Of a stretch of DNA of 64,000 bases, positions 15,101-25,395 are shown piece by piece (the stretch's first letter is position 1; each line of letters opens with the position of its first letter). Source of the stretch: Sanderia malayensis. Lineage: Eukaryota > Cnidaria > Scyphozoa > Semaeostomeae > Pelagiidae. The stretch spans positions 3,472,001 to 3,536,000 of the forward strand of contig RQOL01000718.1 of NCBI GenBank assembly GCA_013076295.1, given 5' to 3'. Position numbers and translations under genes: made by a program. The notes beneath the pieces were generated by a model, which did no database searches, had not been told where the DNA came from, and worked only from the letters and a program-made list of their open reading frames with translations.

Positions 15101-17159
15101 GATTGCAGGATGAAAATGAGCAAATTGCAAAGGTGTCATAAAATGTTATACACGAAATATATAAGTTCTTTATTCCGCAATTAATCTGCATGGTACGATA
15201 GTATTTTGATTTCATCTGATAATTTTAGGACGAGCGGTTGATACGACAGTACAGAGATGACACAGAAAAAATGCGAAATCAAATTGAAGAACTCAAAACC
15301 TGGTAAATTTTGAATGTTTTAAAATGTAGCGAAGTTTGTGAAATCTGAAGGCTTCAGTTAAATCTGAATTCTGAAGTTTTGAATTCCGAGGAAATATGTT
15401 GAAGCTTTTGATTATTTCATATCTCTATTTAGTTTCTATCTTGGCCTACATGTTATGCTATTTTTCTAATCCATCATGTCAATATTGCATTTTTTCAGTG
15501 CAAAGATATTTCAGAGTTCCAAGTGCATGATCTGTTGTCTTCCATTGGAACTCCCGGCAGTTCATTTCCTTTGTGGTGATTCCTTCCATCAATCGTATGT
15601 TCCCTATACTATTATTCACTTTATAGATTTTATAGATTTATAGATTGTATGCTTTTTGCTTGAATATCCCTAAGTCTTTTATCACTTGGTAAAATTCCCA
15701 ATTTCTTTGTCTCCGACTTTGGGGCTTCAACTATTACAATATTCAAATTTTCCACAGCACTACTGTCATTGCTTTCATTGACTTTCAATACTACCAGCTG
15801 CCATATTATTATTTGATGGCTGTTAAAGTGTTTATTTTCTGTTTGTTTTTATAGATGCTTTGAGAGTTATGCTGAAAATGATAGCGAATGTCCCGTCTGT
15901 GTATCCGAAAACAGGTATCCCTTTTGGTGAAGTTTTCTATTATCATTATTATCTTTGAGTTACATTATTCAGCTGGGTAGAACGGTTTTTTTTGTTCCTA
16001 TCTATGCACATTTTCACGTAGCTACTATAGGAGGAAAACCATTTGCTTCGTATCCACGTTCAACATTTTACAGATAGATAGATAGATAGATCAACTTTAT
16101 TTACAGAGGATAAACCAGGTTAGCCTAGCAACTAATCTTCCCCTAGGTTCTTCACACTGTTATATGTTGTTTCAAATAATTTTTATTGAAATTTAGAAAA
16201 GTCATGGATATAATCAAAGCACAGGAAAATAATAAAGATTTACACGAACAGTTTCACCACCAGGTTGGTTTGCGTAAAGAGTATACCTCTTTCATCACCA
16301 TCATTGTAATCTCTAATTGCGTAAAAGCTCTATTAAGCCTCCCTTTCGAAATGAGATTTTGAATCAAGCCCCCATCTCCTTCATCTTTTGTTTTGGGATT
16401 GTGAACGATGATGAAATTGTGATTGATTTAGGCCATAAAAACTCATAATAGTTATTTTGCAGTTATTTTACACGAATATTTTTCTGAAGTTTTTTAAGTA
16501 TTTGATTAACCACCCTCCACCCCCGCTTCTCTAACCTCGAAAAAGTAACCCCCCCGGAAGGGTGCTTAATAGAAACTTTATAGTAGTATGTTGATCTTCG
16601 CTTTCATTTACATATATATATTAATACATAAGATTTGTGCATATTTGAAAAATATTTACACTTAAAGTTCTTGTTGAAAAATTGTATTTTACAGCTTGAG
16701 AGATCAGCTGATGGATTCTCAGTGGTTGCTGATTACTTTGGAAGAGGAGTTTTCAAAAAGGTATAAATACCATTGATTATAATACTTCATGTATTCGCTA
16801 TGTAATAGAATACCTACATAGCGAACCTTGAAAGCATTCACAACATCTCCACGAGGCATTCATAACACAGAGGATAACTTTATACTGCACCGGCTCAGCG
16901 CGTTTAGTTGTTTTCATTCCGTATTGCCAACTTAATTCTACAACAATAGGTTTTTTATGTTGTGCTCTCACTGTATTACACGAAGTAGATATTTGTAACA
17001 TGCACTGATATGTAAACATACATTGCAAACATTGGCGTGCATTAAATTTCGATTTTGTTGATGCTCCTGTTTCAGGTCACTGTGTTGACAGATCCGGGAA
17101 CACAACAACCAATTGTACAAACTGATCCCAGCATGCAACGGGAAAAACTTATCCGTTGA
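6101..17159 (+). CDS. VPS11: VPS11, core subunit of HOPS/CORVET tethering complexes
   Basis: 39 coding exons: 6101-6121, 6441-6515, 6609-6660, 6797-6918, 7231-7281, 7725-7793, 8041-8138, 8326-8372, 8686-8780, 8942-9031, 9152-9203, 9517-9589, 9755-9810, 9922-10001, 10451-10530, 10723-10794, 11021-11099, 11615-11659, 11740-11841, 11956-11997, 12117-12184, 12292-12370, 12734-12854, 13072-13104, 13235-13303, 13601-13704, 13811-13903, 14036-14086, 14176-14264, 14419-14493, 14582-14673, 14904-14989, 15085-15132, 15229-15302, 15499-15594, 15855-15914, 16197-16263, 16695-16760, 17076-17159. They sum to 2856 nt (951 residues), close to human VPS11. Landmarks from the family: the WRKFNFFE start, an N-terminal beta-propeller half, the clathrin-repeat region (SKGNHDGAIDQYIRTIG, KFLDAQRIHNLTRYLQ, DHTTLLLNCYTKLK), DPSLWTQALSYFARREEDC, LAHNSTATLAVIKDYIV, a C-terminal RING (Cys837 to Cys875) and the ending SVVADYFGRGVFKKVTVLTDP. 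Role: tethering late endosomes and lysosomes. The RING has Asp855 where the usual zinc-binding His sits. Confidence 0.96.
6931..6955. repeat. (TTA)n microsatellite in a VPS11 intron
   Basis: Eight TTA/ATT units directly downstream of the donor at 6918/6919. A shorter ATT run occurs near 10920 in another VPS11 intron. Confidence 0.85.
8432..8616. mobile_element. Pogo/Tigger-like MITE copy in a VPS11 intron
   Basis: It begins CAGTCAAATCTGCATAGTTT and ends AGACAGAGTTGACTG, inverted ends of the CAGT...ACTG type. The interior carries TTCGAA-rich segments and CCTTCAAGGATCACTTA. Full or partial relatives lie at 41833-42017 and 23163-23273. No transposase is encoded. Confidence 0.6.
10082..10254. 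mobile_element. Second pogo-like MITE subfamily in a VPS11 intron
   Basis: The left end is CAGAGTCGAATCTCCCCATC and the right end GATAGCGAGAGTCGACTG, inverted copies with CTCGAACT segments inside. It is about 173 bp, with a TA immediately on the left. The design resembles the 8432 element, but the sequence is distinct. Confidence 0.55.
16073..16140. repeat. (GATA)n followed by a retroelement-like tail
   Basis: About five GATA units lead into CAACTTTATTTACAGAGGAT and AAACCAGGTTAGCCTAGCAA. The microsatellite-plus-conserved-tail arrangement resembles a non-LTR retrotransposon 3' end in reverse orientation. That reading is an inference; no coding part is present. Confidence 0.35.
16322..16583. 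mobile_element. Inverted-repeat element related to the one at 5633
   Basis: The left end is TAAAAGCTCTATTAAGCC and the right end GGTGCTTAATAGAAACTTTA. It has the same outward motifs as the copy after the SNX19-like gene, with a longer unrelated centre. It lies in a VPS11 intron between exons 16197-16263 and 16695-16760. Confidence 0.45.
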
Positions 17160-17166
17160 GTATGAT

Positions 17167-17172
17167 AATAAA
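17167..17172 (+). terminator. VPS11 polyadenylation signal
   Basis: AATAAA begins 8 nt after the VPS11 stop codon. Another AATAAA-like run follows near 17228. The first would give a very short 3'UTR. Confidence 0.5.
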
Positions 17173-17419
17173 GTTGTACACAGATCATCTTATGGTAATG
17201 TAGTTATACCTTCTTATTGATTTATTATAAATAAAATGCGTTGATTCATATATATTTATATATATATGTATGTGTCTGATGAAGATTTCTGATGACCGTA
17301 TATCATAATCGACCAACAGATTCAAAAGATAACGCTGTTGAAAATTCTTGCACTTTATTTTTATGCTCAATTTATCAATTATTGATTTATAGTGTTGTTA
17401 CATTTATCCTACCTTTAAA

Positions 17420-17893
17420 GTGCCACTATGCAATTTTTATTATTGGCTAAAACTATCTTGATTCCAATGCGCTGGTTCCAAATAATTATTTGCTGTTTGA
17501 TATTTAGGGGCCGTTGCTAAAGGTTAAACAGCCACTACATGGAAATTTGAATTTCGATTTTACGGTATTTGACTTATCAAAATCATTTAGAAATCCCAGA
17601 CTGGGTGATCAGCACATGGTGTCCAACTATTTCAGTCTTAAAAAGCGAATAAACAGATCACTATTTGAGAGAAAATGTGTCAAATTTGTTACTTTAGTAC
17701 GGAAAGATAAACGGAGACCCCACTATGATGTCATAGTAGGCTAGACCCAGTCCTCAAAGTGTTTCACGGCGAAAATAACGAAAAATTCACATGTCATAAT
17801 TTGTTAACTACGTCTCAGATTAATTTTTATCAATTTTTATATCAGCCTGCCAAGTTTTTTTCAAGCAGAAAATAAGAAAATGTATAGTGGCAC
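17420..17893. mobile_element. MITE with GTGCCACTAT termini
   Basis: The left end reads GTGCCACTATGCAATTTTTA. The right end is its inverted counterpart, AAAATGTATAGTGGCAC. The interior contains CCCACTATGATGTCATAGTAG followed by GACCCAGTCCT; a related block occurs at 28140-28180. No transposase is seen. The 76-codon open frame inside (17514-17744) is not considered a gene. Confidence 0.5.
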
Positions 17894-18079
17894 AACTTCT
17901 TTGTCTGATCTAGCATGCCTCGTGGGTAGCTATGGTAACTTGGTGTATTTAGAAACTTTCGATTCGAGGCTGTAATTCGTTTCCAGACCTTTCTTGCTTT
18001 TCACTCCCGCCCGCTCATTCCACTCCACATGACAAGATAAGCACAAGAAGACAGACAACGACAAGATCGACATCTCATC

Positions 18080-18500
18080 ATGCTTTTGCTGAACAAGATG
18101 AAAATCTGGGCAATTTTAAAGGTACAACGTAATTTTTCTCTTATTCACACTATTACATAACGGTTAAGAAACATTGTTTATTAATTCTTGAGTTGAAATA
18201 TGGTTGAAAATTGAATGCAACAGGAAATCGAGATAAATATTTCGCCTCGTGCAATTCGGGCCTAAATTTCAGTGACTATGGTATGGCGACGTAAATGTCA
18301 GCCATCTTGCCAAACTTGCTTGTATGTTTTGCTTTATGTTTGAAGCCTTCGTTTTAACATGCAAAGGATTATCACAATGTTGTGAATTTTCTTTTCATTT
18401 ATGTATTTTATTTCAGAGTGGAGGAATCAACGAAGAAGAAGTTGCAGAAGTACTTCTACCAATGTTGAAGAAATCACAAGTTGGACTTCTTACTCCGTAA
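18080..18500 (+). CDS. Possible 41-residue spliced microprotein (unrecognised)
   Basis: Exon 18080-18121 (ATG, 14 codons, ending AAAG before GTACAA) joins exon 18417-18500 (after a TTTCAG acceptor) to give 41 residues ending QVGLLTP. The second exon has an acidic helix-like stretch (GGINEEEVAEVLLPML). Both splice sites look good and the join is in phase 0, but a second frame is also open across the junction. No family is recognised. It could equally be a 5' non-coding transcript of a longer gene. Nothing nearby supports a function. Confidence 0.25.
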
Positions 18501-18831
18501 ACAAATTGTATAATTTTTTTCTTCTCTTAGCAAAAGACATGTAAAATTTCATTCAATGAAAATTAGGACGTGTGTTTTCTGGGGAAACATTAGGAATAGG
18601 CTATTTTAGATTACAAAGAATAATTTAGTATGAAATTAAGTAATTTTCCAGGATTGTGTAGGGACTTTTCTTCTAGTTATAGGATAGTCACTTAGGCTAA
18701 ATTAAGGCATGCGCACTTTTTGCATCAGGATAAGCGCCATAAGTAAGGTAAGCACGTGAATAATTTAATTAGATTAGAAGGGGCTGAGGTTGGGGTAGTT
18801 GAGGGTGGGTAAAAATAGGGCTGCTGGGGTA

Positions 18832-18909
18832 TGCCACAACGGCTAAAGGAGACTCGCATCTCTTTAGTCGTTGTGGCAATTGGCCGTAGGCACCCCTGGT
18901 CCTACGGTC
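18832..18909. other. Two adjacent hairpin-forming inverted repeats
   Basis: The first has arms 18832-18852 and 18859-18878 (TGCCACAACGGCTAAAGGAG against its inverse), about 20 bp with one mismatch and one bulge and a 6-nt loop. The second has arms 18882-18890 and 18901-18909 (GGCCGTAGG / CCTACGGTC) and a 10-nt loop. They are consecutive with only 3 nt between them. Confidence 0.6.
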
Positions 18910-18967
18910 GCTGGTTTTTCCCGGACGCTCTGTTTCATAAAAGGTGGGAGGAAGTAAGAAAAACTCT

Positions 18968-19105
18968 AAATGCCCTACCTCATCCGCCATGCCAAGCCCT
19001 TTCTTGTCAAGTGCTGTTGGCTACCTTGCTTTGCCATATGATCTTATGTACTCATGGCCCCCTATCCAATCCAACCAAGTTGCCATTTCCTTCAGAAACA
19101 CCCCA
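18968..19105 (+). pseudogene. Degenerate inverted copy of the exon-like block at 21001-21165
   Basis: Read on the plus strand, CCTCATCCGCCATGCCAAGC through GTTGCCATTTCCTTCAGAAA matches the reverse complement of 21012-21150. Relative to that block it has lost a base near 19012 (GTCAAG-TGCTG against GTCGAGTTGCTG), so the shared frame is broken. It looks like a decayed duplicate in opposite orientation. Confidence 0.45.
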
Positions 19106-19419
19106 ATTCCCAAGTGATGAGAAAATGACGTATCTACATAATGCCACTCAATCACAATGCATCATTACCACAATCAATATCCAAGTTCATTTTTCGAAAA
19201 TAGTAACTAACAAATAACTGGCTTTGAAGCATGTTAGAGATCAAAAAATCTATGAAAATACAACTCTCAAAATCCGAAAATGGGACCTGTTCACACAGTC
19301 GCCAAACATTTCCTAAGCCTCTGAATTTGAGGCAAGTTATTCATGAGAGCAGTAAGCATTGTCCCCCGTAGGCCATAGCGTCACTGCATTTACTGCACCC
19401 CCCAGGCCGTATCATCATT

Positions 19420-19492
19420 ACTTGATCAGACGAATGGCTGAATATCATAATACAAAAGCGAGGACCACGCTAGATTCTAGCCCGATTCATGC
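19420..19492. repeat. Dispersed repeat, copy 1 (GATCAGACGAATGGCTGAAT)
   Basis: The block running to GCTAGATTCTAGCCCGATT recurs at 23078-23150 in the same orientation with about 10 differences. Family unknown. Confidence 0.6.
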
Positions 19493-19639
19493 GAAAGAAC
19501 CCACGTGAAACAAATGACATTTTTTGTGCAAATAAAAAAAACATCTCAGTTTAAACAAAACTAACTAAGCATAGTTGCAAAAAAGTAAATAACTCATTAC
19601 TCGTAGTACTAAACGACATCATCATACTATGTGTGGCAG

Positions 19640-19990
19640 AATCTCTGAAACACCTATCTGCAAGACTGAGACTCTAAAATTTAAAATGAAATTTGAAATA
19701 GCATTTCAATATCTCACTGTCTGTTCTTTCTTGGGGCTTCAATTTGTTGCTTATATTATCATAGAACCTCCACAACACTTATCTGCAAACTTGAGACTCT
19801 AACTGAATTCAAATTGCATATAAAATATAACTAGACCTTATAAAGCTAATTCTGAAAATAAACAACTGAAGACTTTGGTGTTCATAATTAATGTTGAAAC
19901 ATACACAACACTTATCTGCCAGGCCTCTAACTAAATTTAAAATTGCAAGTATCACAAAATATAACTAGAATTTATAAACCCAGATCTAAG
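19640..19990. repeat. Three diverged tandem copies (~125-135 bp)
   Basis: Copies start near 19640, 19765 and 19900. Each contains CACTTATCTGC (or CACCTATCTGC), ACTCTAACT and an AAATATAACTAGA-like tail. There is no open frame of note. The surrounding 19.2-20.7 kb is AT-rich, and I see no gene in it. Confidence 0.5.
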
Positions 19991-20753
19991 GATAACATAA
20001 AGAACTGAAGACTTGAAAATTGTCTAAAATTAATTTTGAAGAGTATCGTCTAGCATTAATGTACAAAGCTAAGTCTGATAATGCGTTAATTATCTTGACT
20101 CGAAACCTTTATCCATTAACTACAATTACTATTGCAAGTACACTTTCCATGTGGTTTCCTTCAACTTGCATAAAATACCAAAAACTCGTAACTGTATCTC
20201 TTATTAATCAAAAAAGGACTTTTTTGTTATTGCTGCTGCAAAATGCGTCAAAAAATGAAAAATTGTGAATCTGAGAAAGTGAAATCTGAAATTAAGTCAA
20301 AGACGTGATTGTTGCTGTAACTTGAAACCAAATTAATCTGATTGTATACTAAGTTCATGGCATGTCGATAACTATAGGTATATCTAAAACTGCAACTTTT
20401 AGATTTACATGCTATACTGAAACATAAATAAAAGTAATCTTGACTAAAATGATACGTAACATCAAAACTGTGATGATGTTATAGAACTAGCAAAATTATT
20501 TGACTACAAAGGTTGATAAAACAAAAGAAGGAACCCACTCTTTCCTTTAAATTACCTTTCTATGAAAATACTGTCTCTCTGGTAGACTGATAATCAATTT
20601 ATAAATCATAAAACAATATTCTACCTAACTATGAAAGTTATAAAAAATAATAATGCACAAAAAATTCATTTGAATCAGTGAGTTATAACTTATTTGGAAG
20701 CCAGTGTCAGGGTTCAGGGTACAAGCTTTTGCGTAAATGACGTCAGAGCAGAC

Positions 20754-21165
20754 CGATATCAAATTCAGCGACCCAGGCTTCAACTACGATGACGCGTACA
20801 ATGCTTAATACTTCTCCTAGTTTTAGATGCAAACAGATCACAGTTCTCTTCCTCGTCAAGTAATACTCTATAGAATTGCAAAATGTAACAGCTTCAAGCC
20901 TTTTAACCCTGGTCCTTAGATTGTTAGAAACTTGGATTTTCATGTGACATGACAACATTGCGAAAGAGTAGCATTATTATAAATACGAACATTTTCTCAC
21001 CTTGGCAATTGAGAATGTTGGTGAAGGAAATGCCAACCAGGCTGAACCAGAATCAGGGACCATGAGCCATGAAGACCATATGACGTAGCAAGGTAGGCCA
21101 ACAGCAACTCGACAAGAAGAGGACTTGGCACGACGGATGAGGTCGGGCGCTTACAGTCACGAAAT
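20754..21165 (-). CDS. Two exon-like blocks of an unrecognised minus-strand gene
   Basis: Block 21165-21001 has a TTGTAG acceptor and an AG|GTGAGA donor. Its open frame reads FRDCKRPTSSVVPSPLLVEL and on to WHFLHQHSQLP. Block 20914-20754 starts after a CTAAG acceptor and continues in phase (R-T-R-V-K-R-L-E-A-V-T-F-C...) to a weak GTCTGC donor. Hydrophobic, helix-rich content suggests a helical-repeat protein, but no family is recognised. The order and phase of joining to the blocks at 21.8-23.8 kb could not be solved. A broken inverted copy of the first block lies at 18968-19105. Confidence 0.35.
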
Positions 21166-21844
21166 CTACAAAAGAAATTATACAATCATAAGAAATGACA
21201 AATCTAAATAAAAATGTCTCTTAATATGAAATTAATGTTCAATTCTTCTTTCTTCATTTTTCTAAACAATCTTCAGTCTTCATTCTTCATTCTTCGTGCA
21301 AGAAATTCATGCTGTATCTAGAACAAAAACACGAAAAGCTGAATTTCTTTTTGTGTATTTAATTTCGTGGTATATAACATGTGCATACTTAAATTCGCGC
21401 GTTTTAAATTCGCGTAATAATCATTCTTATTGGAGGTCACAGACAGGATTTTCTGCATCACAATCGATCGGAACCAACTGAAATTCGGCGACCAATATTG
21501 ACATTAACTGACATTGACATTTAAAGTAATAAAAAAGTGTGTCCTCCTTTCATAAAGCATAACGCAAAGTTCGTCCACGTGGGATTTATGAGGATATTCA
21601 CATTATGCATATGCGCCGACGTTTTAGCGCAGTTCAATCTTCGCGCATTGTTGAATTTTGAGCAGAAAGGACTGCGGGAAAAATAGTGCCACGCAGATTT
21701 GTAAAGTTATAAACAGAGGCGTATATATAGTCATACATAACATAAGAATAATCTAAGTTAGGCATAAGTAAAATATGTTTGGCCTTCTTTGTTCTCAATA
21801 AGAATCAAGTTTGGAATGTTTTCCGCTTATACATTAGGCCCCGC

Positions 21845-22436
21845 TCACAAAATGAAACGCATCAGAAATTTAAACAGTTGTTGGTGCAATGCTGAAACGG
21901 TTTCTTTAGAAAGACTGCGCTCCTTCACAGAAGTACAAACTCGTTTCACATGTAAACTCATTCTGTTGGATGTTTTGATCGTGTACTTGGTTATAAAAGT
22001 TAATAATTGATTAAGAAAATGCTCATCAAAATTGATTTCAAAGTAATTGGCTGGTGAAGATAAAGTTAAAGAGTAATAAGTAGTTGTTGAAGATTATTAA
22101 AGATATTTCATACCATCAACATCTTGCTTGATATCTTCGACTTGCAACATCCATTCTTCTGTCTTCTGCTTTTTTGGAAGGCAAGAGCCATCAATGTCCA
22201 TACCATCATCTTCCAAAAGTTTTTTTAAATTATAATTCAAATTTGTATTCTTCATATTGTTAGTCATTGCTGTTTTGAACTTGAAAAAAATTTGAAATTT
22301 CTCAACCATCATTGAAAAGATTGACTCAAATATTTGCTGCAAGATATCAAACCCTAACATAAAGAAACTCACCATCATATTCATCCCCTGAAAGACTCTC
22401 TTTGGCTCCAATATTATTCTCATCTCTTTCTACCAT
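21845..22436 (-). CDS. Possible 88-residue three-exon protein (unrecognised)
   Basis: Exon 22436-22373 starts with an ATG in good context (A at -3, G at +4) and reads MVERDENNIGAKESLSGDEY. Exon 22269-22114 contains NLKKLLEDDGMDIDG, the basic PKKQK and EEWMLQVEDIKQDVD. Exon 21891-21845 reads ALHQQLFKFLMRFIL and a stop. Donors are GTGAGT and GTATGA; acceptors end AACAG and TTTCAG. Phases agree (all phase 1), giving 267 nt. The content suggests an acidic N-terminus, a nuclear-localisation-like KKQK and a coiled coil. It may instead be part of a larger gene with the blocks at 22.8 and 23.4-23.8 kb. No function can be assigned. Confidence 0.4.
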
Positions 22437-22781
22437 ATTTCATAACTTTGTGATGTTGATTAATAAAGCTTGTCACATGATTCCAGTGATTCTTCCTTCT
22501 GTTTTAATTTCGTTGTGTAGATGCATCTGTTTCCATATAAAGAATGATATCAATATATTGCTTTCATTATTTACATGTTTAATAATATTAATTGTTAATG
22601 TTTTGCCTGTAAATAAGTAGTTGAAACTATATTTTTGATTTATTTGTTCTAACTTCTCTGTAAAATATTTGCAGTTTGGATCAAGTATGTGAAACTTTCC
22701 TTTTTGCCCAAAATGTTATTAACATACTGTCAGTGACCAGCCAAATTAGCCAAACAAACAAAAAATTATGTAAGTGAAAAC

Positions 22782-22888
22782 CTGTTAGCTGATTAAACAG
22801 TTTGAAAAGAAATACAATTGGACTTTTCAGGGCAACTTTATCTTTTTTACATTCTGATTTAAGAACACTTGTTATGCTGATTTCAATT
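22782..22888 (-). CDS. Exon-like block, unrecognised minus-strand helical protein
   Basis: Between a TTTCAG acceptor and an ACAG|GTTTTC donor, one frame reads IEISITSVLKSECKKDKVAL followed by KSPIVFLFKLFNQLTG. The spacing of hydrophobic residues is helix-repeat-like. Joining directly to the upstream block (23803-23408) would create a stop, so a missing exon, an alternative site or decay must be assumed. Confidence 0.35.
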
Positions 22889-23077
22889 CTGAAACTTTTT
22901 TTCATGTAGTTAACGAGTTTTACAAGTGAAAGTGTTGCTATTACATCATTTTTGTCATTTTTTCATCTCGGGCCCCATCCCTACTATGACATAATATAGT
23001 TTTTCTGTGTACTAAAGCAAAATGGTTCACATATATATTTTCTTCCAAAATAATACATGTCAGCTCCTGCGCAGTTT

Positions 23078-23273
23078 TGATCAGACGAATGGCTGAACAT
23101 CACAATACAAAAACGAAGGCCATGCTAGATTCTAGCCCGATTGTTGCGATTGAATTATGGAGGTTTGTTGTATAAGAATTGGTTCATTATAGTGATCCTT
23201 GAAGGGACAGAGAAGTTCGTTCGAATTAGATAGAGTTCGAATTACACGAGTTCGAACTATGCAGATTTGACTG
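23078..23273. repeat. Dispersed repeat copy 2 followed by a truncated pogo-like MITE
   Basis: 23078-23150 repeats the block at 19420-19492. 23163-23273 is a 5'-truncated copy of the 8432/41833 MITE family, retaining CCTTGAAGGGACAGAGAAGT and the terminal CAGATTTGACTG. A single CTCCTGCGCAG box like those in the nearby array sits at 23063. Confidence 0.55.
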
Positions 23274-23407
23274 TACAGTAAAAATCTATGTACTAGCAAA
23301 AAAATTCAAAAGAAAATTCAAGCAATATAACTATGTACAACTTCGATTAGAAAGTAGGTCAATAACACATGAAAAGTAATGTAAAATGGTAACCTAATTT
23401 CACTTAC

Positions 23408-23803
23408 AGTTGCGTGTGCAATGAAGGTGCGTTGTTTGTGAAGCAGACCAACAAGTGAGTGATGGAAATGCAATAAATAATTCCTTTATACTCTGTTGTA
23501 CATACTGAAATAAAATAAAAAATAACTTGGCATCTGGCAAGCAAATATCTGTCGGGAAAATGTGTATGTTGTAAAAAGCGAGAATGTATATAAAAAATTC
23601 CAGTAAGTAATTTGATGGGTCCTCCTCCTCAGGGCCAAAAGAAAGAGAAGACGATTTTGGATGCTGTTGAAGGATAATGCCAATAAATTCGCTTTGAAGT
23701 ATTAGTGTTTCCTTTATTGAAGTTGAAACTTTTCCACAAATAATAGTAACTGAAGTGGCGTAAATGCAATTAACAAAATCCGAAGCTATGCTGAGCAAAA
23801 TAT
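23408..23803 (-). CDS. Exon-like block of 131 codons, unrecognised helical protein
   Basis: It opens after a strong TTTTTTTACAG acceptor and is followed by a GTAAGT donor. The frame reads DILLSIASDFVNCIYATSVT, then an acidic GPEEEDPSNYLLEFF and CWSASQTTHLHCTRN. Amphipathic helices suggest a HEAT/ARM-like scaffold, but this is only an impression. The block ends in phase 1, which does not fit the next block at 22888. Its upstream side runs straight into the telomere-hexamer array, so if the gene is real that array lies in its intron or promoter. Confidence 0.4.
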
Positions 23804-23861
23804 CTGTAAAAAAAGGATGCACATAAAAGGATTTCAAAAAATTCACAATAAAATGGCCTTC

Positions 23862-25395
23862 TGCGCAGTACCCATATTAATGCTACTGCGCATGCTGACC
23901 ACCTTTCTCCTACGTATGACGTAGCCCTAACCCTAACCCTAATCCTAATCTTAATCCTAGCCCTAACCCTAAGGCCATACATTAGCCAATGACACGTCAT
24001 ATACGCTCCTGTGCAGTACTGACAGATATGCTCCTGCGCATGCTGACCACCTTTCTCCTCCTCATGACGTAACCCTAACCCTAGCCCTAACCCTAACCCT
24101 AATCCTAGCCCTAACCCTAAGGCCGAACATTAGCCAATGACACGTCATATACGCTCCTGCGCAGTACTAACAGATATGCTCCTGCGCATGCTGACCACCT
24201 TTCTCCTCCTCATGACGTAACCCTAACCCTAACCCTAATCCTAGCCCTAACCCTAAGGCCGAACATTAGCCAATGACACGTCATATACGCTCCTGCGCAG
24301 TTCTCATGACCATGCTCCTGCGCATGCTGACCACCCTTCTCCTACGTATGACGTAGCACTAACCCTAACCCTAAGGCCATACATTAGCCAATGACACGTC
24401 ATATACGCTCCTGCGCAGTACTAACAGATATGCTCCTGCGCATGCTGACCACCTTTCTCCTCCTCATGACGTAACCCTAACCCTAGCCCTAACCCTAATC
24501 CTAGCCCTAACCCTAAGGCCGAACATTAGCCAATGACACGTCATATACGCTCCTGTGCAGTACTGACAGATATGCTCCTGCGCATGCTGACCACCTTTCT
24601 CCTCCTCATGACGTAACCCTAACCCTAGCCCTAACCCTAACCCTAATCCTAGCCCTAACCCTAAGGCCGAACATTAGCCAATGACACGTCATATACGCTC
24701 CTGCGCAGTACTAACAGATATGCTCCTGCGCATGCTGACCACCTTTCTCCTCCTCATGACGTAACCCTAACCCTAGCCCTAACCCTAATCCTAGCCCTAA
24801 CCCTAAGGCCGAACATTAGCCAATGACACATCATATACGCTCCTGCGCAGTACTAACAGATATGCTCCTGCGCATGCTGACCACCTTTCTCCTCCTCATG
24901 ACGTAACCCTAACCCTAGCCCTAACCCTAATCCTAGCCCTAACCCTAAGGCCGAACATTAGCCAATGACACGTCATATACGCTCCTGCGCAGTTCTCATG
25001 ACCATGCTCCTGCGCATGCTGACCACCTTTCTCCTACGTATGACGTAGCACTAACCCTAACCCTAAGGCCATACATTAGCCAATGACACGTCATATACGC
25101 TCCTGCGCAGTACTAACAGATATGCTCCTGCGCATACTGACCACCTTTCTCCTCCGCATGACGTAACCCTAACCCTAATCCTAACCCTGACCCTAAGGCT
25201 AAGCATTAGCCAATGACAGGTCATATACGCTCCTGCGCAATACTCATAACTATGCTCCTGCGCATGCTGACCACCTTTCTCCTACGTATGACGTAACCCT
25301 AATCCTAACCCTAACCCTAAGGCCAACCATTAGCCATTGATACCTCATATACGATCCTGCGCAGTACCCATAACTATGCTACTACGCATCCTGAC
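23862..25395. repeat. Telomere-hexamer-containing tandem array (~12 units)
   Basis: Each unit has ACACGTCATATACGCTCCTG-CGCAGT, then CTCCTGCGCATGCTGACCAC, TTTCTCCTCCTCATGACGT, a run of CCCTAA-type hexamers (some CCCTAG, TCCTAA), then AAGGCCGAACATTAGCCAAT. Successive CTCCTGCGCATGCTGACC boxes are 148, 148, 136, 118, 142, 148, 142, 142, 118 and 130 bp apart. Every interval equals 118 plus a multiple of six, so units differ by whole hexamers. The array is not coding. Confidence 0.9.

Noticed and set aside
23862..25395. A true telomere or chromosome end
   Set aside because: Hexamers occur in short interrupted runs inside a longer unit, with unrelated sequence continuing on both sides.
23862..25395. 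CRISPR-like repeat/spacer array
   Set aside because: The 'spacers' are also repeated and contain telomere hexamers; the genome is eukaryotic.
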